DNA of 64,000 nucleotides from Phycisphaerales bacterium (GCA_009691785.1 SIAM01000005.1:1-64000); one strand, 5' to 3'. Counted from the first letter of the stretch, positions 17,759 through 30,090 are shown. Made by a program: numbers and translations. The notes: generated by a model not told the origin, from the letters alone.

Positions 17759-18438
17759 GGCTTGGGTGGCGATGGCGCCGCGGCGTTCTTGGCGGAATGC
17801 GTTGATTGCGCGGCAGGAGTTTGTGGCAATGCAGTCGCTGCTTGAGGCGGCGCCGTCACTTCGGCCACGTGTGGCAATTCGGGGACCGCGCTGGAATGGC
17901 CAAACCCAACATCCTTGATCGGCACCCGAACAGGTGTTCTATCCGTAACGGGTTCGTTAAGCATTCGTAATCCAATCGGAACAGTTTGGATTAAATTATC
18001 GCTGGGTAATGCTCCTATTCTTTTGTCAGCACCAGAAGTTTTTCCCTGTATAGCCATTCCCGGCGGCACAGTGGAACCATTTTGCACCATACGAATGCTG
18101 CTGCGTCGCAGGGTGTAAAAATCTGGCTGACCAATGTAATACACCATTCCCGCTGGCCACTGAATAAAAGTTTTCCCTTGCGCAATTCGATACGAACCTT
18201 GGTTAAACACCGCGAAGAGTCCACCTTGAGACCTTACAAATAGATCAGGTCGCCCCGCGACGCCAAACAACTTTTGAAAGTTTGTTGATTGACTTAATTC
18301 GACTTGCTGAATCTTTAACGAAGTCGCCGATACAGATCGATCAACGGTCCCTTGCTCAACAGGCACCAAAGTTCCGGGCAAGCTGGTTTGAGCCGCGGCC
18401 ACGCAAGCAAGAACAAGAATGGAAAATGTGGCGAACAT
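17755..18438 (-). CDS. exported protein with Ala/Pro-rich tail, function unknown
   Basis: 227 residues from ATG 18438, which opens a signal peptide MFATFSILVLACVAAAQTSL. The ORF track starts 7 codons earlier at MIYTCTS. The middle contains FAVFNQGSYRIAQGKTFIQW and MVYYIGQPDFYTLRRSSIRM, repeated aromatic/Gly segments suggesting a small beta fold. The last ~40 residues are Pro/Ala-rich (APPQAATALPQTPAAQ). No family is recognised. It lies 45 nt after birA and overlaps the next exported gene by 4 nt. Confidence 0.6.
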   Translation of the reverse strand: MFATFSILVLACVAAAQTSLPGTLVPVEQGTVDRSVSATSLKIQQVELSQSTNFQKLFGVAGRPDLFVRSQGGLFAVFNQGSYRIAQGKTFIQWPAGMVYYIGQPDFYTLRRSSIRMVQNGSTVPPGMAIQGKTSGADKRIGALPSDNLIQTVPIGLRMLNEPVTDRTPVRVPIKDVGFGHSSAVPELPHVAEVTAPPQAATALPQTPAAQSTHSAKNAAAPSPPKP

Positions 18439-18483
18439 GGAAGTACAAGTGTAGATCAAATGTATAAATCGACCGAATGCGTT

Positions 18484-19320
18484 CTAAGGTTGAACCCGCG
18501 TGGTGGCAGAAGGCAAATTTTGCACGCCCGTGGGGGTCTGGACCATCAATCCAATGGCTGGATCGCAGCGCAGAACCACCCCTTCCACCACGCCTTGTGG
18601 CGTGAGAAATTTCATGCGCAATCCCGCGGTCCGGTCAAGTGTTTCATACACCTCTTCAATCACTCGATTGCTTGCGGAAAGATAATGATCAAGGTTGCGC
18701 GTCAGTTGCAGCAGAACCTCTAGACGATCGCATTCCTGCCCAAGTTGCAGCAAACTCACAGCGCGGTTGGTGAGTTCATTTTCAAAGTTGGATTGTAAAA
18801 TATTAATTCCAATTCCAATCAACGCACGATCGCCTTTGCTTTCAATCAAAATGCCGGCAAGCTTTTGTGGCGCCCCGTCACCGCGGGCCACCACGATATC
18901 GTTTGGCCACTTCACGCCTATTCGTGCGGCAACATCGTGTTGCACAACGAAGCGCAAGGTTGTTGCCGTGGCTACAGCCGCGGCCATGGCCAATCGATCT
19001 GGGGATTGCGTTTGAACAACAAATGTCGCCGCGAGACCTTGATGACCCGTGTCAGTCCAATGATTTCCAAGTCGACCTCGGCCAGCGCGTTGTCGACCCG
19101 TCGCAACCACGCACCCAAACGCGCTTGTTGCCGCGATATTTTGCGTGCTGTCGGTTTCGCTCAGCACCGTGGCGGACTTGAAATGCGTCAACCCCACCAT
19201 GGCGTTCTGAAGCGCTTCGCTCCAAAGTTCAAGTGGCGTGTCGCTGTTCGCCGCGTCGTTGCCTGGCGCGCTCTTGCTTGTGCGAATGCGCGCGGCGTTG
19301 TTGTCAGGTTGCGCGCTCAC
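18484..19320 (-). CDS. birA: biotin--[acetyl-CoA-carboxylase] ligase
   Basis: A 278-residue biotin protein ligase that makes biotinyl-AMP and attaches biotin to carrier lysines. Motifs: SETDSTQNIA, ATGRQRAGRGRLGNHW (biotin/ATP loop), IGVKWPNDIVVARGDGAPQK, KLAGILIE and GIGINI. The C-terminal SH3-like subdomain contains GVVEGVVLRCDPAIGLMVQT. There is no N-terminal helix-turn-helix, so it is a non-regulatory (group I) ligase with an unassigned ~40-residue N-terminal stretch. Its GTG start overlaps the nadC stop (GTGA), indicating a nadC-birA operon. Confidence 0.92.
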   Translation of the reverse strand: MSAQPDNNAARIRTSKSAPGNDAANSDTPLELWSEALQNAMVGLTHFKSATVLSETDSTQNIAATSAFGCVVATGRQRAGRGRLGNHWTDTGHQGLAATFVVQTQSPDRLAMAAAVATATTLRFVVQHDVAARIGVKWPNDIVVARGDGAPQKLAGILIESKGDRALIGIGINILQSNFENELTNRAVSLLQLGQECDRLEVLLQLTRNLDHYLSASNRVIEEVYETLDRTAGLRMKFLTPQGVVEGVVLRCDPAIGLMVQTPTGVQNLPSATTRVQP

Positions 19321-20291
19321 AAACGCCCGCCTTTGCGCGGGGAGCTTTGAATGTCCATTGCAAAATCAATTTGCGCCGCGGAGTGCGTAATGGCGCCAAC
19401 GCTGACAAAATCAACGCCCGTCTTTGCAATGGCGGCGATGGTGGCCAGCGTCACGCCGCCACTGGCCTCTAGTTGCACGCCTGGCGCAAGTAGATCGCGT
19501 AAAGCGACGGCCTTGCGCAACGTGGCCACGTCCATGTTGTCCAACAAAATGGCGTCAATCACGCCATGTGGAAGGCGCAACAATGCCTCAAGTTGATCAA
19601 GGGTGTCCACCTCCACCATGGCGAACTTGAGTTTGTTTGTGCGCCGCGCCGCGCCAATGGCGCGCTGAATTTCCAGCGCCATGCTGCGCGGATGTAAACC
19701 CGCGACATGATTGTCCTTGGCAAGAAACGCGTCGAACAATCCCGCGCGATGCGAAACGCCGCCTCCGCAAATCACCGCGTATTTTTCCAGCGCGCGCAAG
19801 CCCGGCGTGGTCTTGCGCGTGTCGCGAATGCGGGCCTTGGTTCCCACGACTTGCTTTGCGAACGAGTTGGTGAATGTGGCCACGCCACTCAGGCGCCCCA
19901 ACAGATTCAACATGGTGCGTTCCACAAGAAGAATGCCGCGCAGCGAACCTGAGATACGAAATACTTTCTGGCCTTCGCAAACCTGTTCGCCATCGTGCGA
20001 ATTGCAGTGAACGGCAAGCGCGGGCTTGACCTGGCCAGCCAGCAACTGCACAAGCCGCGTGCCCGCAAGCACGCCGGACTTTCGCGCCACAACAAATGCC
20101 GTCGCCTGGCGCTGTGCGCTGATCATGGCGTTGCTTGTCACATCGCCAGCGGCGCCAAGATCTTCTTGAAGAAAAATTGCCAGAAGTTTTTTTAGCACCG
20201 CGTCTGGTGGCAATCGCGCGTCCGTGGTGTTGCCCTTGCTGGCTTGCTTCAATAGTTTTTTCTTAGCTTTTTTCTTGCGCGCATTCGCCAT
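19317..20291 (-). CDS. nadC: nicotinate-nucleotide pyrophosphorylase (quinolinate phosphoribosyltransferase)
   Basis: NadC converts quinolinate and PRPP to nicotinate mononucleotide in NAD synthesis. It has 324 residues from ATG 20291; the ORF track start 24 codons upstream would overlap the divergent HIT gene. Motifs: EDLGAAGDVTSNAM, ERTMLNLLGRLSGVATFTN, ARIRDTRKTTPGLRALEKYA, CGGGVSHRAGLFDAFLAKDN, AILLDNM and LEASGGV...VDFVSVGAITHS. The first ~29 residues (ANARKKKAKKKLLKQASKGN) are a lysine-rich tail not typical of NadC; similar basic tails occur on PpdK and FolC in this window. It overlaps birA by 4 nt. Confidence 0.94.
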   Translation of the reverse strand: MANARKKKAKKKLLKQASKGNTTDARLPPDAVLKKLLAIFLQEDLGAAGDVTSNAMISAQRQATAFVVARKSGVLAGTRLVQLLAGQVKPALAVHCNSHDGEQVCEGQKVFRISGSLRGILLVERTMLNLLGRLSGVATFTNSFAKQVVGTKARIRDTRKTTPGLRALEKYAVICGGGVSHRAGLFDAFLAKDNHVAGLHPRSMALEIQRAIGAARRTNKLKFAMVEVDTLDQLEALLRLPHGVIDAILLDNMDVATLRKAVALRDLLAPGVQLEASGGVTLATIAAIAKTGVDFVSVGAITHSAAQIDFAMDIQSSPRKGGRL

Positions 20292-20315
20292 GCTTCCGAT
20301 GGTACGCTTGTCCAC

Positions 20316-20732
20316 ATGGCCAGCATATTTACCCGCATTATTGGCGGCGAAATCCCCTGCCACAAACTTTTTGAGAACGATTTAGTGATTGCGTTTTTGG
20401 ATGTGAACCCGCTTTCGCCGGGCCACACGCTTGTGGTTCCCAAGCAAGAAATGGCTGAATTACACATGCTTTCGCCGGCTAGTGCGGCGGCATTGGGCGC
20501 GGCGCTGCCGCTGGTGGCCGGCGCCGTCATGAAAGCGACCGGCGCGGCGGCGTACAACATTCTGCAAAATAACGGAGCACTTGCGCATCAGGAAGTTATG
20601 CATGTGCACTTTCACATTATTCCCAAATATAAGGACGGCCGCGGGCTTGCGCTGACATGGAAGCCCGGCGCCATTGATCACGCCAGCGCCGCCGAATTGA
20701 CCACGCGCGTGACACACGAGTTGCGCGCCTGA
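20316..20732 (+). CDS. HIT-family nucleotide hydrolase/transferase
   Basis: A 138-residue histidine-triad protein, probably a cytoplasmic dinucleotide or nucleoside phosphoramidate hydrolase (HinT/Fhit-like). It starts MASIFTRIIGGEIPCHKLFE, has LDVNPLSPGHTLVVPKQEMA, and ends with the triad HVHFHIIPK. The tail after the triad is ~40 residues. The last codons and stop fall inside the first copy of a 68-bp tandem repeat. It is divergent from nadC, with starts 24 bp apart. Confidence 0.92.
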   Translation: MASIFTRIIGGEIPCHKLFENDLVIAFLDVNPLSPGHTLVVPKQEMAELHMLSPASAAALGAALPLVAGAVMKATGAAAYNILQNNGALAHQEVMHVHFHIIPKYKDGRGLALTWKPGAIDHASAAELTTRVTHELRA

Positions 20733-20893
20733 AAATGCGCGCGCGAATAGAAGTCCGTTGCGACAAAGTTCCACACGCATATGAAATACTCCGCGCCTGA
20801 AAATGCGCGCGCGAATAGAAGTCCGTTGCGACAAAGTTCCACACGCATATGAAATACTCCGCGCCTGAAAATGCGCGCGCGAATAGAAGTCCG
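20725..20893. repeat. 68-bp tandem repeat, about 2.5 copies
   Basis: Copies start at 20725, 20793 and 20861 with gcgcctgaaaatgcgcgcgc. The first two are identical as far as I can see, and the third ends after 33 bp (…gaatagaagtccg). The first copy includes the last codons and TGA of the HIT gene, so the array grew from the gene end into the spacer before the convergent gdh stop at 20913. Each unit holds the self-complementary gcgcgcgc. Confidence 0.95.
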
Positions 20894-20912
20894 AACTGAA
20901 ATTGCTATTGAT

Positions 20913-22268
20913 TTACGGAAACACGCCGCGCAACTCATGCACGCGTCCAATTTGCTCCACCGCCGCGCACATGGCCGCGGTTCGCAAATCACATTCAAAG
21001 CGGTGGCGCGCCAAGCGCGTTCTTCGCGCCGCTAAAATCATTTGCTGGCTCAATCGCTCCTCCACTTCGGTGGCGCTCCAAATTTCAGAGCCCTTGTTCA
21101 TGACCCACTCAAAATAACTGGCAACTAAACCGCCGGCGTTGCACAAAATGCTTGGAAGCACCTCTATGCCGCGCTGCAAAAATATTTCATCGCCCTCGGC
21201 CGTGGTGGGCAGACTGGCCGCTTCCGCAACAACTCGTGCCGTGATCAACGATGCCGCCTCCGCGTCCAACATGCGCTCAAGCGCGGCGGGAATGAACACA
21301 TCAACTGGGGCGCTGTAAAAATCATTTGGCTGAACGGCTTGCGCCTCCGCGAATCCAATCACGCCACCATTCGCGTGCACGTGACGCGCCAACTCCTGCG
21401 CGTCAATTCCTCGGTCATTGCGCACCGCGCCGGTGTCGTCCATGACGGCCCCCAACAAAGCGCCGCGCTCCTGCAAAATGCGCGAAGTCCAACTTCCAAC
21501 TTTGCCAAAGCCAAGCACGCTGAAGCGCAAGCCTTCAAGCGACAAATCAAAATCAGGAAGCAACTCCTCAAGCACCGTGACCATGCCCATGGCGCTGGCG
21601 CGGTCGCGACCAGGACAGCCACCAAGTTCAACGGGCTTGCCAGTGACGGCGCGCGTGACATCTTGTCGACCATGCTCGGGAGTGGTTTGCGCGAATGTGT
21701 CGGCAAACCACGCCATGACTTGCGCGTCCGTACCAACGCCCGGACCGGGAATGTCGTAGTCGGGGCCAATCTGATTGCTGATGGCGGAACAAAATCGGCG
21801 CGTAACACGCATGAGTTCGTCCTTGCTGAGTTCGCGCGGATTACAACGCACGCCACCCTTGGCGCCGCCAAATGGAAGACGCATAAGGCTGCACTTCAGC
21901 GTCATGACCATGGCCAGACCCTTCATTTGATCCAGCGTGACATGCGGATGAAATCGCAGACCGCCCTTGTATGGACCAAGCGCGTTGTTGTGTTGAATGC
22001 GGTAGCCAGTGAAAAGACGGTGTTGTCCGTCGTCCATGAGCACTGGAAAGTGAACCACGATTTCATTCTTGGGTTGCGCCAACATAAGTTGATGCGAACG
22101 GCGCATGCCGGTGAGTTGCGCGGCGGTCAACGCTTGTTGCAAGACTTGGTGGAATAAATTGTCTGCATCTGGAATGACTTCCAAGTGCTCAAGCAAGACG
22201 CGTTGATCTTGGGGCGGGTGTCCAAGTGAAAATGAATCCGAAGATGTGGTTGGTTTTTGATGTTGCAT
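20913..22268 (-). CDS. Glu/Leu/Phe/Val dehydrogenase family protein, probably glutamate dehydrogenase
   Basis: A 451-residue NAD(P)-dependent amino acid dehydrogenase interconverting glutamate and 2-oxoglutarate plus ammonia. ATG 22268 is chosen because AAAGGA lies 7 nt upstream. Motifs: GYRIQHNNALGPYKGGLRFH, LKCSLMRLPFGGAKGGVRCN (catalytic Lys region), YDIPGPGVGTDAQVMAWFAD, and the dinucleotide motif VLGFGKVGSWTSRIL. The usual GGSxGRxxATG loop appears as GGCPGRDRASAMG. Length fits hexameric GDH (about 420-450). The substrate assignment is by family similarity and could be another branched amino acid. Confidence 0.9.
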   Translation of the reverse strand: MQHQKPTTSSDSFSLGHPPQDQRVLLEHLEVIPDADNLFHQVLQQALTAAQLTGMRRSHQLMLAQPKNEIVVHFPVLMDDGQHRLFTGYRIQHNNALGPYKGGLRFHPHVTLDQMKGLAMVMTLKCSLMRLPFGGAKGGVRCNPRELSKDELMRVTRRFCSAISNQIGPDYDIPGPGVGTDAQVMAWFADTFAQTTPEHGRQDVTRAVTGKPVELGGCPGRDRASAMGMVTVLEELLPDFDLSLEGLRFSVLGFGKVGSWTSRILQERGALLGAVMDDTGAVRNDRGIDAQELARHVHANGGVIGFAEAQAVQPNDFYSAPVDVFIPAALERMLDAEAASLITARVVAEAASLPTTAEGDEIFLQRGIEVLPSILCNAGGLVASYFEWVMNKGSEIWSATEVEERLSQQMILAARRTRLARHRFECDLRTAAMCAAVEQIGRVHELRGVFP

Positions 22269-22379
22269 AAAAAATCCTTTACGAGGTGTTGTATTCGCAT
22301 TCAAAGCGTTTAAGGCTGCACAATTGCCGTGAAATTTATAAAAATACACGCCCCAACACAAATTTCATTCATAAAACCG

Positions 22380-23245
22380 CTATTTACTAATGAATTCCAC
22401 AACGCCCCAATGCTCCAACCGATGCATGTCGACCGCCCATTGCGGAGTCCAGACCCAGTTGAACTCTGACGTTCCAGGTTTCTTCACATAGGTCGAGCCA
22501 ACTTTTTCAAGTTGCCACTCCACACGTGAAAAGTTCATGCGCCACTTCTCGCCTTCACTTGGAAAGTCACCATCGCGGATATTTTCTGCCCTGTCGTTGG
22601 ACACTGTCTTTGGCGGACGCAGGCACTTGAATGGAATTTTAATTTCAACCGTCCAACACTTGTCCGTATCTGTGGAATTATTCGCTGTGCCAACGCAGTT
22701 GACTACACCCTGAATACCTTCACAATCCCATTCGGGATGGGCGGTTCCCCCAAGCCGATATTCCTTGTCCATATAAAGATCAAAAATAGACCCAAGGATA
22801 TTGAATTCAATTTCGTAATAAGAAGCCATGTCGCCGTCGGGATCAATGAATATTTCAAAGTCGTGCTGAGAAAAAATAACCATGTCGTTCTTGTCTATGG
22901 TGCCCCACAAATCAGGCTCTACTATAAATGCGGCGACATACAAAAATTCTGTATCCCACAACATCTTCATCCATGTTGCGTAGCACGGACTTGGCATGCT
23001 TGGCCCTTCGATATCAAGAAAGGCATCACTCCACGGTGCCCGCCTCCATGGATTCTCTACCTTTTTTCCATCGATCAAGAGGGGTTCTTCCAACAAGCCA
23101 TCCAGGGTTGGCGCTAGCGTTGTCCTGATACAGGGATAGTGGCGCACCGTGCCAGGAACCATTTCCCGCGGCCAAGGTCCGTACGCAATATCTTGGCACG
23201 AATTCAACGCACACAGCGCCGCAAGAAATATGCTTGCCTTCAATC

Positions 23246-23249
<4 letters not shown>
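22380..23249 (-). CDS. CBM9-like carbohydrate-binding lipoprotein
   Basis: 289 residues beginning at GTG 23249, which overlaps the ppdK stop (GTGA). The N-terminus [20 protein letters not shown] carries a lipobox (ALNSC). The remainder matches the carbohydrate-binding family 9-like domain: [56 protein letters not shown] and [13 protein letters not shown]. These proteins are common as outer-membrane or periplasmic lipoproteins in Planctomycetota and Bacteroidota. Coupling to pyruvate phosphate dikinase is odd and may reflect gene packing. The codons look less GCGC-rich than the neighbours. Confidence 0.88.
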
Positions 23250-26155
<2,906 letters not shown>

Positions 26156-26282
26156 AAAAACCTCTGAAATGTGTGAGTTGAACCAAATAATTGCGGCGGG
26201 CGCCGCGGACTTGTAAGGATATTGATTTTGCGTTTTTTCGCACGATCGCATCAAAATGGCTTGAAATGCCTAGCATGACGGC

Positions 26283-27731
26283 ATGTCCCCCGCTCAACGC
26301 CTTGACTGGAATGTGCAGCCACTTGATGTGCTGCGTCGTTGGCCGCGCTCTGTCGCGTTGGCGGCGCTTCTTTCAGGCGATGATTCATGTTGGTCGCGTG
26401 TCAGCGTGATTGGTGTTCCAAGCCAGTGGAAGATTTTGCGCGGCCAAGAAGGATTGACCAAACACGATGTGTTGGCATGGATTCGCTCGCTTGATGTCGC
26501 GCGCGCCGACACACATTCCACTTCGAATGACGGTCCGCCGATGGGCGCGGGTTGGTTCACGCAATTTTCCTACGAACTTGGCGGCGTGTTGGAACCGACG
26601 GCGTGCGCAAATCCAAATTCATTCAATGCTCAGTCCAACAATGACACGCGCATTCACGAAGAGTTGCGCGGGGGTGACACAAAGTTGTCTTATGAAACGA
26701 CTCAGCTTTGCGAAATGGAAGCCGTGAACAACACGGGAACATTGCGCGCAACTTCTGCGCAATGGCCGCTGGCGCAAGCCGCGCGGTGCGATCAAGCATT
26801 TGTGTTTGATCATGTGGCGCAGCAATGGTGGTCCATTGGTGGCGCGCTTGATGCGATTCAATTGAGCGACGACGACGCGATGGACCACTGCGAATGCGCA
26901 GCGCTACAGGAAGAAACTTCCGACAAGCAGTACGCCAAAGCCGTGGCCCGAACAATTGCGCTGATCCATGCCGGCGATTTGTTTCAAGCCAATATTGCGC
27001 GCCGTTGGCGGAGCGAGTTGCGAGGCTCGCCGCGCGCCTTCGCCCACTTGGCTTTAAGCAGCAGTGCCGCACGCTACGGCGCGTGGTTGGAAACCGACAA
27101 TGGAATGTTGGCCAGCATGAGCCCCGAACTTTTTCTTGAGCTTGACGCCAACAGGCGCGTGATTTCGCGTCCCATTAAAGGCACGCGCTCCAGCGAAGTG
27201 GGCGCCGAGGAGTTGGCGGGCAGCGAAAAAGATGCGGCCGAACTGCACATGATTGTCGACTTGATGCGCAATGATTTGTCGCGCGTATGCCAGCCTGGGA
27301 CGGTGCGCGTGCGCCAAACGCGCGTGATGGAGACGCACGGAACAGTGGTGCATGGCGTGGCGGAAATTCACGGACAACTTCATGACACATGCGATCGAGC
27401 CCAGTTGTTGACCAGCACATTTCCACCAGGCTCAATCACGGGCGCTCCAAAAATTCGCGCCATGCAAGTGATTGATGAACTGGAAAATTTTGTGCGCGGG
27501 CCATACTGCGGCGCCATTGGATATTTCGCCGACACAGGCGCCATGAAATTAAGCGTGGCTATACGCACCGCTACTTTGCGCCAAACTTTGCCCAACACAT
27601 TCGCCCTGACCTACGCCGCGGGTTGCGGAATTACCAGCGATTCAAAGCCCCATGAGGAGGTTGCTGAGACCCACGCCAAAGTTCGCGTGTTGGAGCAGGC
27701 AATTCAAGCCGCGCAACCTTCGCATATTTGA
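26283..27731 (+). CDS. pabB: aminodeoxychorismate synthase component I (PabB type)
   Basis: A 482-residue chorismate-utilising enzyme for folate p-aminobenzoate synthesis. The C-terminal catalytic half has LFQANIARRW, SPELFLELDANRRVISRPIK, ELHMIVDLMRNDLSRVCQPG, THGTVVHGVAEI, TFPPGSITGAPKIRAMQVID and YAAGCGITSDS. The motif RPIKGTR has Lys where TrpE usually has Ala, which favours PabB over anthranilate synthase. The N-terminal ~180 residues are divergent. No pabA or pabC lies beside it. folC, also in the folate pathway, is 9 kb away. Confidence 0.88.
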   Translation: MSPAQRLDWNVQPLDVLRRWPRSVALAALLSGDDSCWSRVSVIGVPSQWKILRGQEGLTKHDVLAWIRSLDVARADTHSTSNDGPPMGAGWFTQFSYELGGVLEPTACANPNSFNAQSNNDTRIHEELRGGDTKLSYETTQLCEMEAVNNTGTLRATSAQWPLAQAARCDQAFVFDHVAQQWWSIGGALDAIQLSDDDAMDHCECAALQEETSDKQYAKAVARTIALIHAGDLFQANIARRWRSELRGSPRAFAHLALSSSAARYGAWLETDNGMLASMSPELFLELDANRRVISRPIKGTRSSEVGAEELAGSEKDAAELHMIVDLMRNDLSRVCQPGTVRVRQTRVMETHGTVVHGVAEIHGQLHDTCDRAQLLTSTFPPGSITGAPKIRAMQVIDELENFVRGPYCGAIGYFADTGAMKLSVAIRTATLRQTLPNTFALTYAAGCGITSDSKPHEEVAETHAKVRVLEQAIQAAQPSHI

Positions 27732-27766
27732 ATTGTTGCGGCGCGCCTGAAGATTTCGCCGGCGCA

Positions 27767-28615
27767 TCAATGCGGCAGAATTTGCTTGGCTTGTACACGC
27801 TGCACATAGCTTGCAATTTGCGCGGCCACCGTTTTCTGGTGCTCTGGATTGAAAGAAAAATCAAACGCAATTCCAGCGTAGGTGTTGTGCATGGAATCAA
27901 TGTGCGTGTGCACAAGTTTGCCCGTGGCCACAAGTGGAACCGGATTGTCCTGGCCCAGCGCAATGCGAATCCAAAAAATACGATGGCGCGAAAGCGCGCG
28001 GGCTTCGTTAGAGGCAATGCGAATTCCCACTCCGCCGCCGCCAACATTCATCAGCGTGCCTGTAATAGATGGCCCCATGTTTGGCATGAGCGCTTCATTG
28101 CCGCTTGATGCGTCAACGTCAACTTTTTCGCCACGAGAATGTGATTCAAACGCCAACTCATTGGCGCGCTCGGCAACACCAACGCTGCGCGACTCCAACA
28201 ACGGCCACATGGTGGCTTGCGGAAGTTGCAATCCCTGCAAATCAAATCGATCATTGTGGCGCTGGCAACGCTTAATGGAATCGGGCTGCGCCAAAAAAAG
28301 CGAAAGCGTGTGCGAAGCCTTTGCGGGAGCCGGCAAAATGCTGGTTTGAAACGCGAACCGATTTTGACCAATCACAAACGCCGCCACCAACTTCACGCCC
28401 TCCTTCAATTGCACCGTGCGACCAAGCGCTTGCGGAGATTCCACCTCAATCGAAGTCTCAAGCAGCGCGATCAATTGACTTCGCCAGATAATGTCCACGC
28501 CATCTTCAGGCGCGCCATTCGGACGCGCCACGGCTAACTCCAAAGCGCCGCGACGTTCAAGCACTTGTTGCAGGCTTTTGTGCCAATCGGTATTGCGACT
28601 TCTAGATGCGGGCAT
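27767..28615 (-). CDS. PilZ-domain protein, probable c-di-GMP receptor
   Basis: 282 residues from ATG 28615 (MPASRSRNTDWHKSLQQVLE). The middle region GRTVQLKEGVKLVAAFVIGQ resembles the YcgR-like N-terminal beta domain. The PilZ part begins QRHNDRFDL, which supplies RxxxR, and continues about 60 residues later with LMNVGGGGVGIRI, where DxSxxG has become NxGxxG. The Ser to Gly change is unusual, though backbone contacts may be kept. A role in motility, adhesion or exopolysaccharide control is inferred from the family. It converges on pabB with a 35-bp spacer. Confidence 0.7.
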   Translation of the reverse strand: MPASRSRNTDWHKSLQQVLERRGALELAVARPNGAPEDGVDIIWRSQLIALLETSIEVESPQALGRTVQLKEGVKLVAAFVIGQNRFAFQTSILPAPAKASHTLSLFLAQPDSIKRCQRHNDRFDLQGLQLPQATMWPLLESRSVGVAERANELAFESHSRGEKVDVDASSGNEALMPNMGPSITGTLMNVGGGGVGIRIASNEARALSRHRIFWIRIALGQDNPVPLVATGKLVHTHIDSMHNTYAGIAFDFSFNPEHQKTVAAQIASYVQRVQAKQILPH

Positions 28616-28716
28616 GTTTGTAGTGTAACTGCGGCGCATTGCGGTTGCAGAGAAGGCATGAGCGTGGTCGTGAGATGAGTAACGGCAATTCCAATATTGA
28701 TTTCATGCGCATCGGC

Positions 28717-30090
28717 TTACGAGAGGCCGCGCAGACGATCAACCGCCGGCAACAATTCCGTCCACACTTCGGAACTTAAATCACCCTCGGGAAGTTCAAC
28801 GCGCCAGTCCGTGATGTTGGCCACGGCCACGCGCACACTGGATCCCTGTGCCAAATCAGGTCGACTATGCGGTTGATCAAGCAGCACGGTGTCAAGCGAG
28901 TCACCTTCAAACTTGCGAACAATAAACCACGCCTGCTCAACGCGGTCGGGGTCCGTTCCGCCTTCAAGCGGCGCCTGCACCTGAAAAGATTTTTCCACCA
29001 ACGCTTGATGCGCGGCGTCATCACTGCGGCGCAAACTTGCGAAGGCCGTTGCAAAAACATCAAAGTGGCGGCGCGCGCGCGAAGCCGTTGCGTCAATAGC
29101 GTGCTCGGTTGCGAACAACGCGGCGTGACCGGTCTCCAACGCGGCAATGACTTTCGCGGGCCATGTCCACACTTTTTTAAATTCACCAACTGCTTCCGGG
29201 TGGCACACCACCGCGCGCACGCCAAGCAGTGGGGAAAACCCTTCCTCGCTGCGCGCCGCGGCGCGGAATGAATTTGATCCAGGCGCGCCATCATGCGCGG
29301 TCACGGCAACTTCTTGCCACGGCTGCAAACACACTTCAAGACCCGGCCCCACTTCCACTTTCTCGCCAACCTCCGGCATCTCACCTTCAAGCAGCAAGCC
29401 AGCCATGGCGTCGATTAAAATTAAACCGGCGCGCACATGCTTGGCGGGAATTTCCATCAACTCAAGTTCAGGCCGACCGCAGCGCCACAAGCCCGTGGTG
29501 AATAAAAGTGTGGGACGATCTTCGTTGGCCTCCTCGCCTGCAACACCAACTCCGCCCACGCGCCACAACCAACGCTCATGCGGCTTGGCCTCGGGCAAAA
29601 TAAATCCGGTCTCCAAAGTTTCGCGCGGCATGAATTGACCCGTGACCGCGTCCAAAATTCCAGCGACATCGCTCAGCGCGCCGGCCAACAGCGACACCAC
29701 GCGAAAGTACGCCTCGTGCGGCTCGCTTTGCGGCAACACCACTTGCATACGCACCACCCACTTGCAATCACGAATCGCTTGCAGTCCCTCTTCATCTTGG
29801 ATTGGAATGGCCGACTCCGCCCACACCACCGCTGGCGCATCCATGCCTTCAAGCGTGAAGGCCATGACCCACAACACGCTGTCCTCTTCGTTTTCTGGAG
29901 ATTGCGCGTCAATGTCGCGCCCCAACCACGCCGCGAACGCGCTGCCAATTTCCTCACGCGTTGGCGCCTCTTGATGCGGCCAAAACACCACCCAACTTGA
30001 TGGAAACGGCTCGTCAAGCGTCCAAGGCGACCCACTTTGGAGGTGGTTGTCAGGCTCTTTGGGCTCTACATCGTCGGGTTCTACATCCAT
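28717..30090 (-). CDS. protein of unknown function, possible DUF2314-like C-terminus
   Basis: A 457-residue acidic, Trp-rich protein with no signal peptide or membrane segment. It starts MDVEPDDVEPKEPDNHLQSG, and the N-terminal region includes PFPSSWVVFWPHQEAPTREE. The last ~110 residues, with AWFIVRKFEGDSLDTVLLDQ and VRVAVANITDWRVELPEGDL, resemble the DUF2314 pattern (a short beta domain ending ISDWM-like). This is a weak pattern match. It is predicted cytoplasmic and monocistronic. It could be related to large DUF4026/DUF2314 proteins, which I cannot check. Confidence 0.55.
   Translation of the reverse strand: MDVEPDDVEPKEPDNHLQSGSPWTLDEPFPSSWVVFWPHQEAPTREEIGSAFAAWLGRDIDAQSPENEEDSVLWVMAFTLEGMDAPAVVWAESAIPIQDEEGLQAIRDCKWVVRMQVVLPQSEPHEAYFRVVSLLAGALSDVAGILDAVTGQFMPRETLETGFILPEAKPHERWLWRVGGVGVAGEEANEDRPTLLFTTGLWRCGRPELELMEIPAKHVRAGLILIDAMAGLLLEGEMPEVGEKVEVGPGLEVCLQPWQEVAVTAHDGAPGSNSFRAAARSEEGFSPLLGVRAVVCHPEAVGEFKKVWTWPAKVIAALETGHAALFATEHAIDATASRARRHFDVFATAFASLRRSDDAAHQALVEKSFQVQAPLEGGTDPDRVEQAWFIVRKFEGDSLDTVLLDQPHSRPDLAQGSSVRVAVANITDWRVELPEGDLSSEVWTELLPAVDRLRGLS

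Noticed and set aside
20725-20893. Possible CRISPR array
   Set aside because: The units are directly adjacent 68-bp copies with no unique spacers.
21339-22157. 272-codon plus-strand ORF opposite gdh
   Set aside because: Antisense to conserved dehydrogenase motifs; long only because of high GC third positions.
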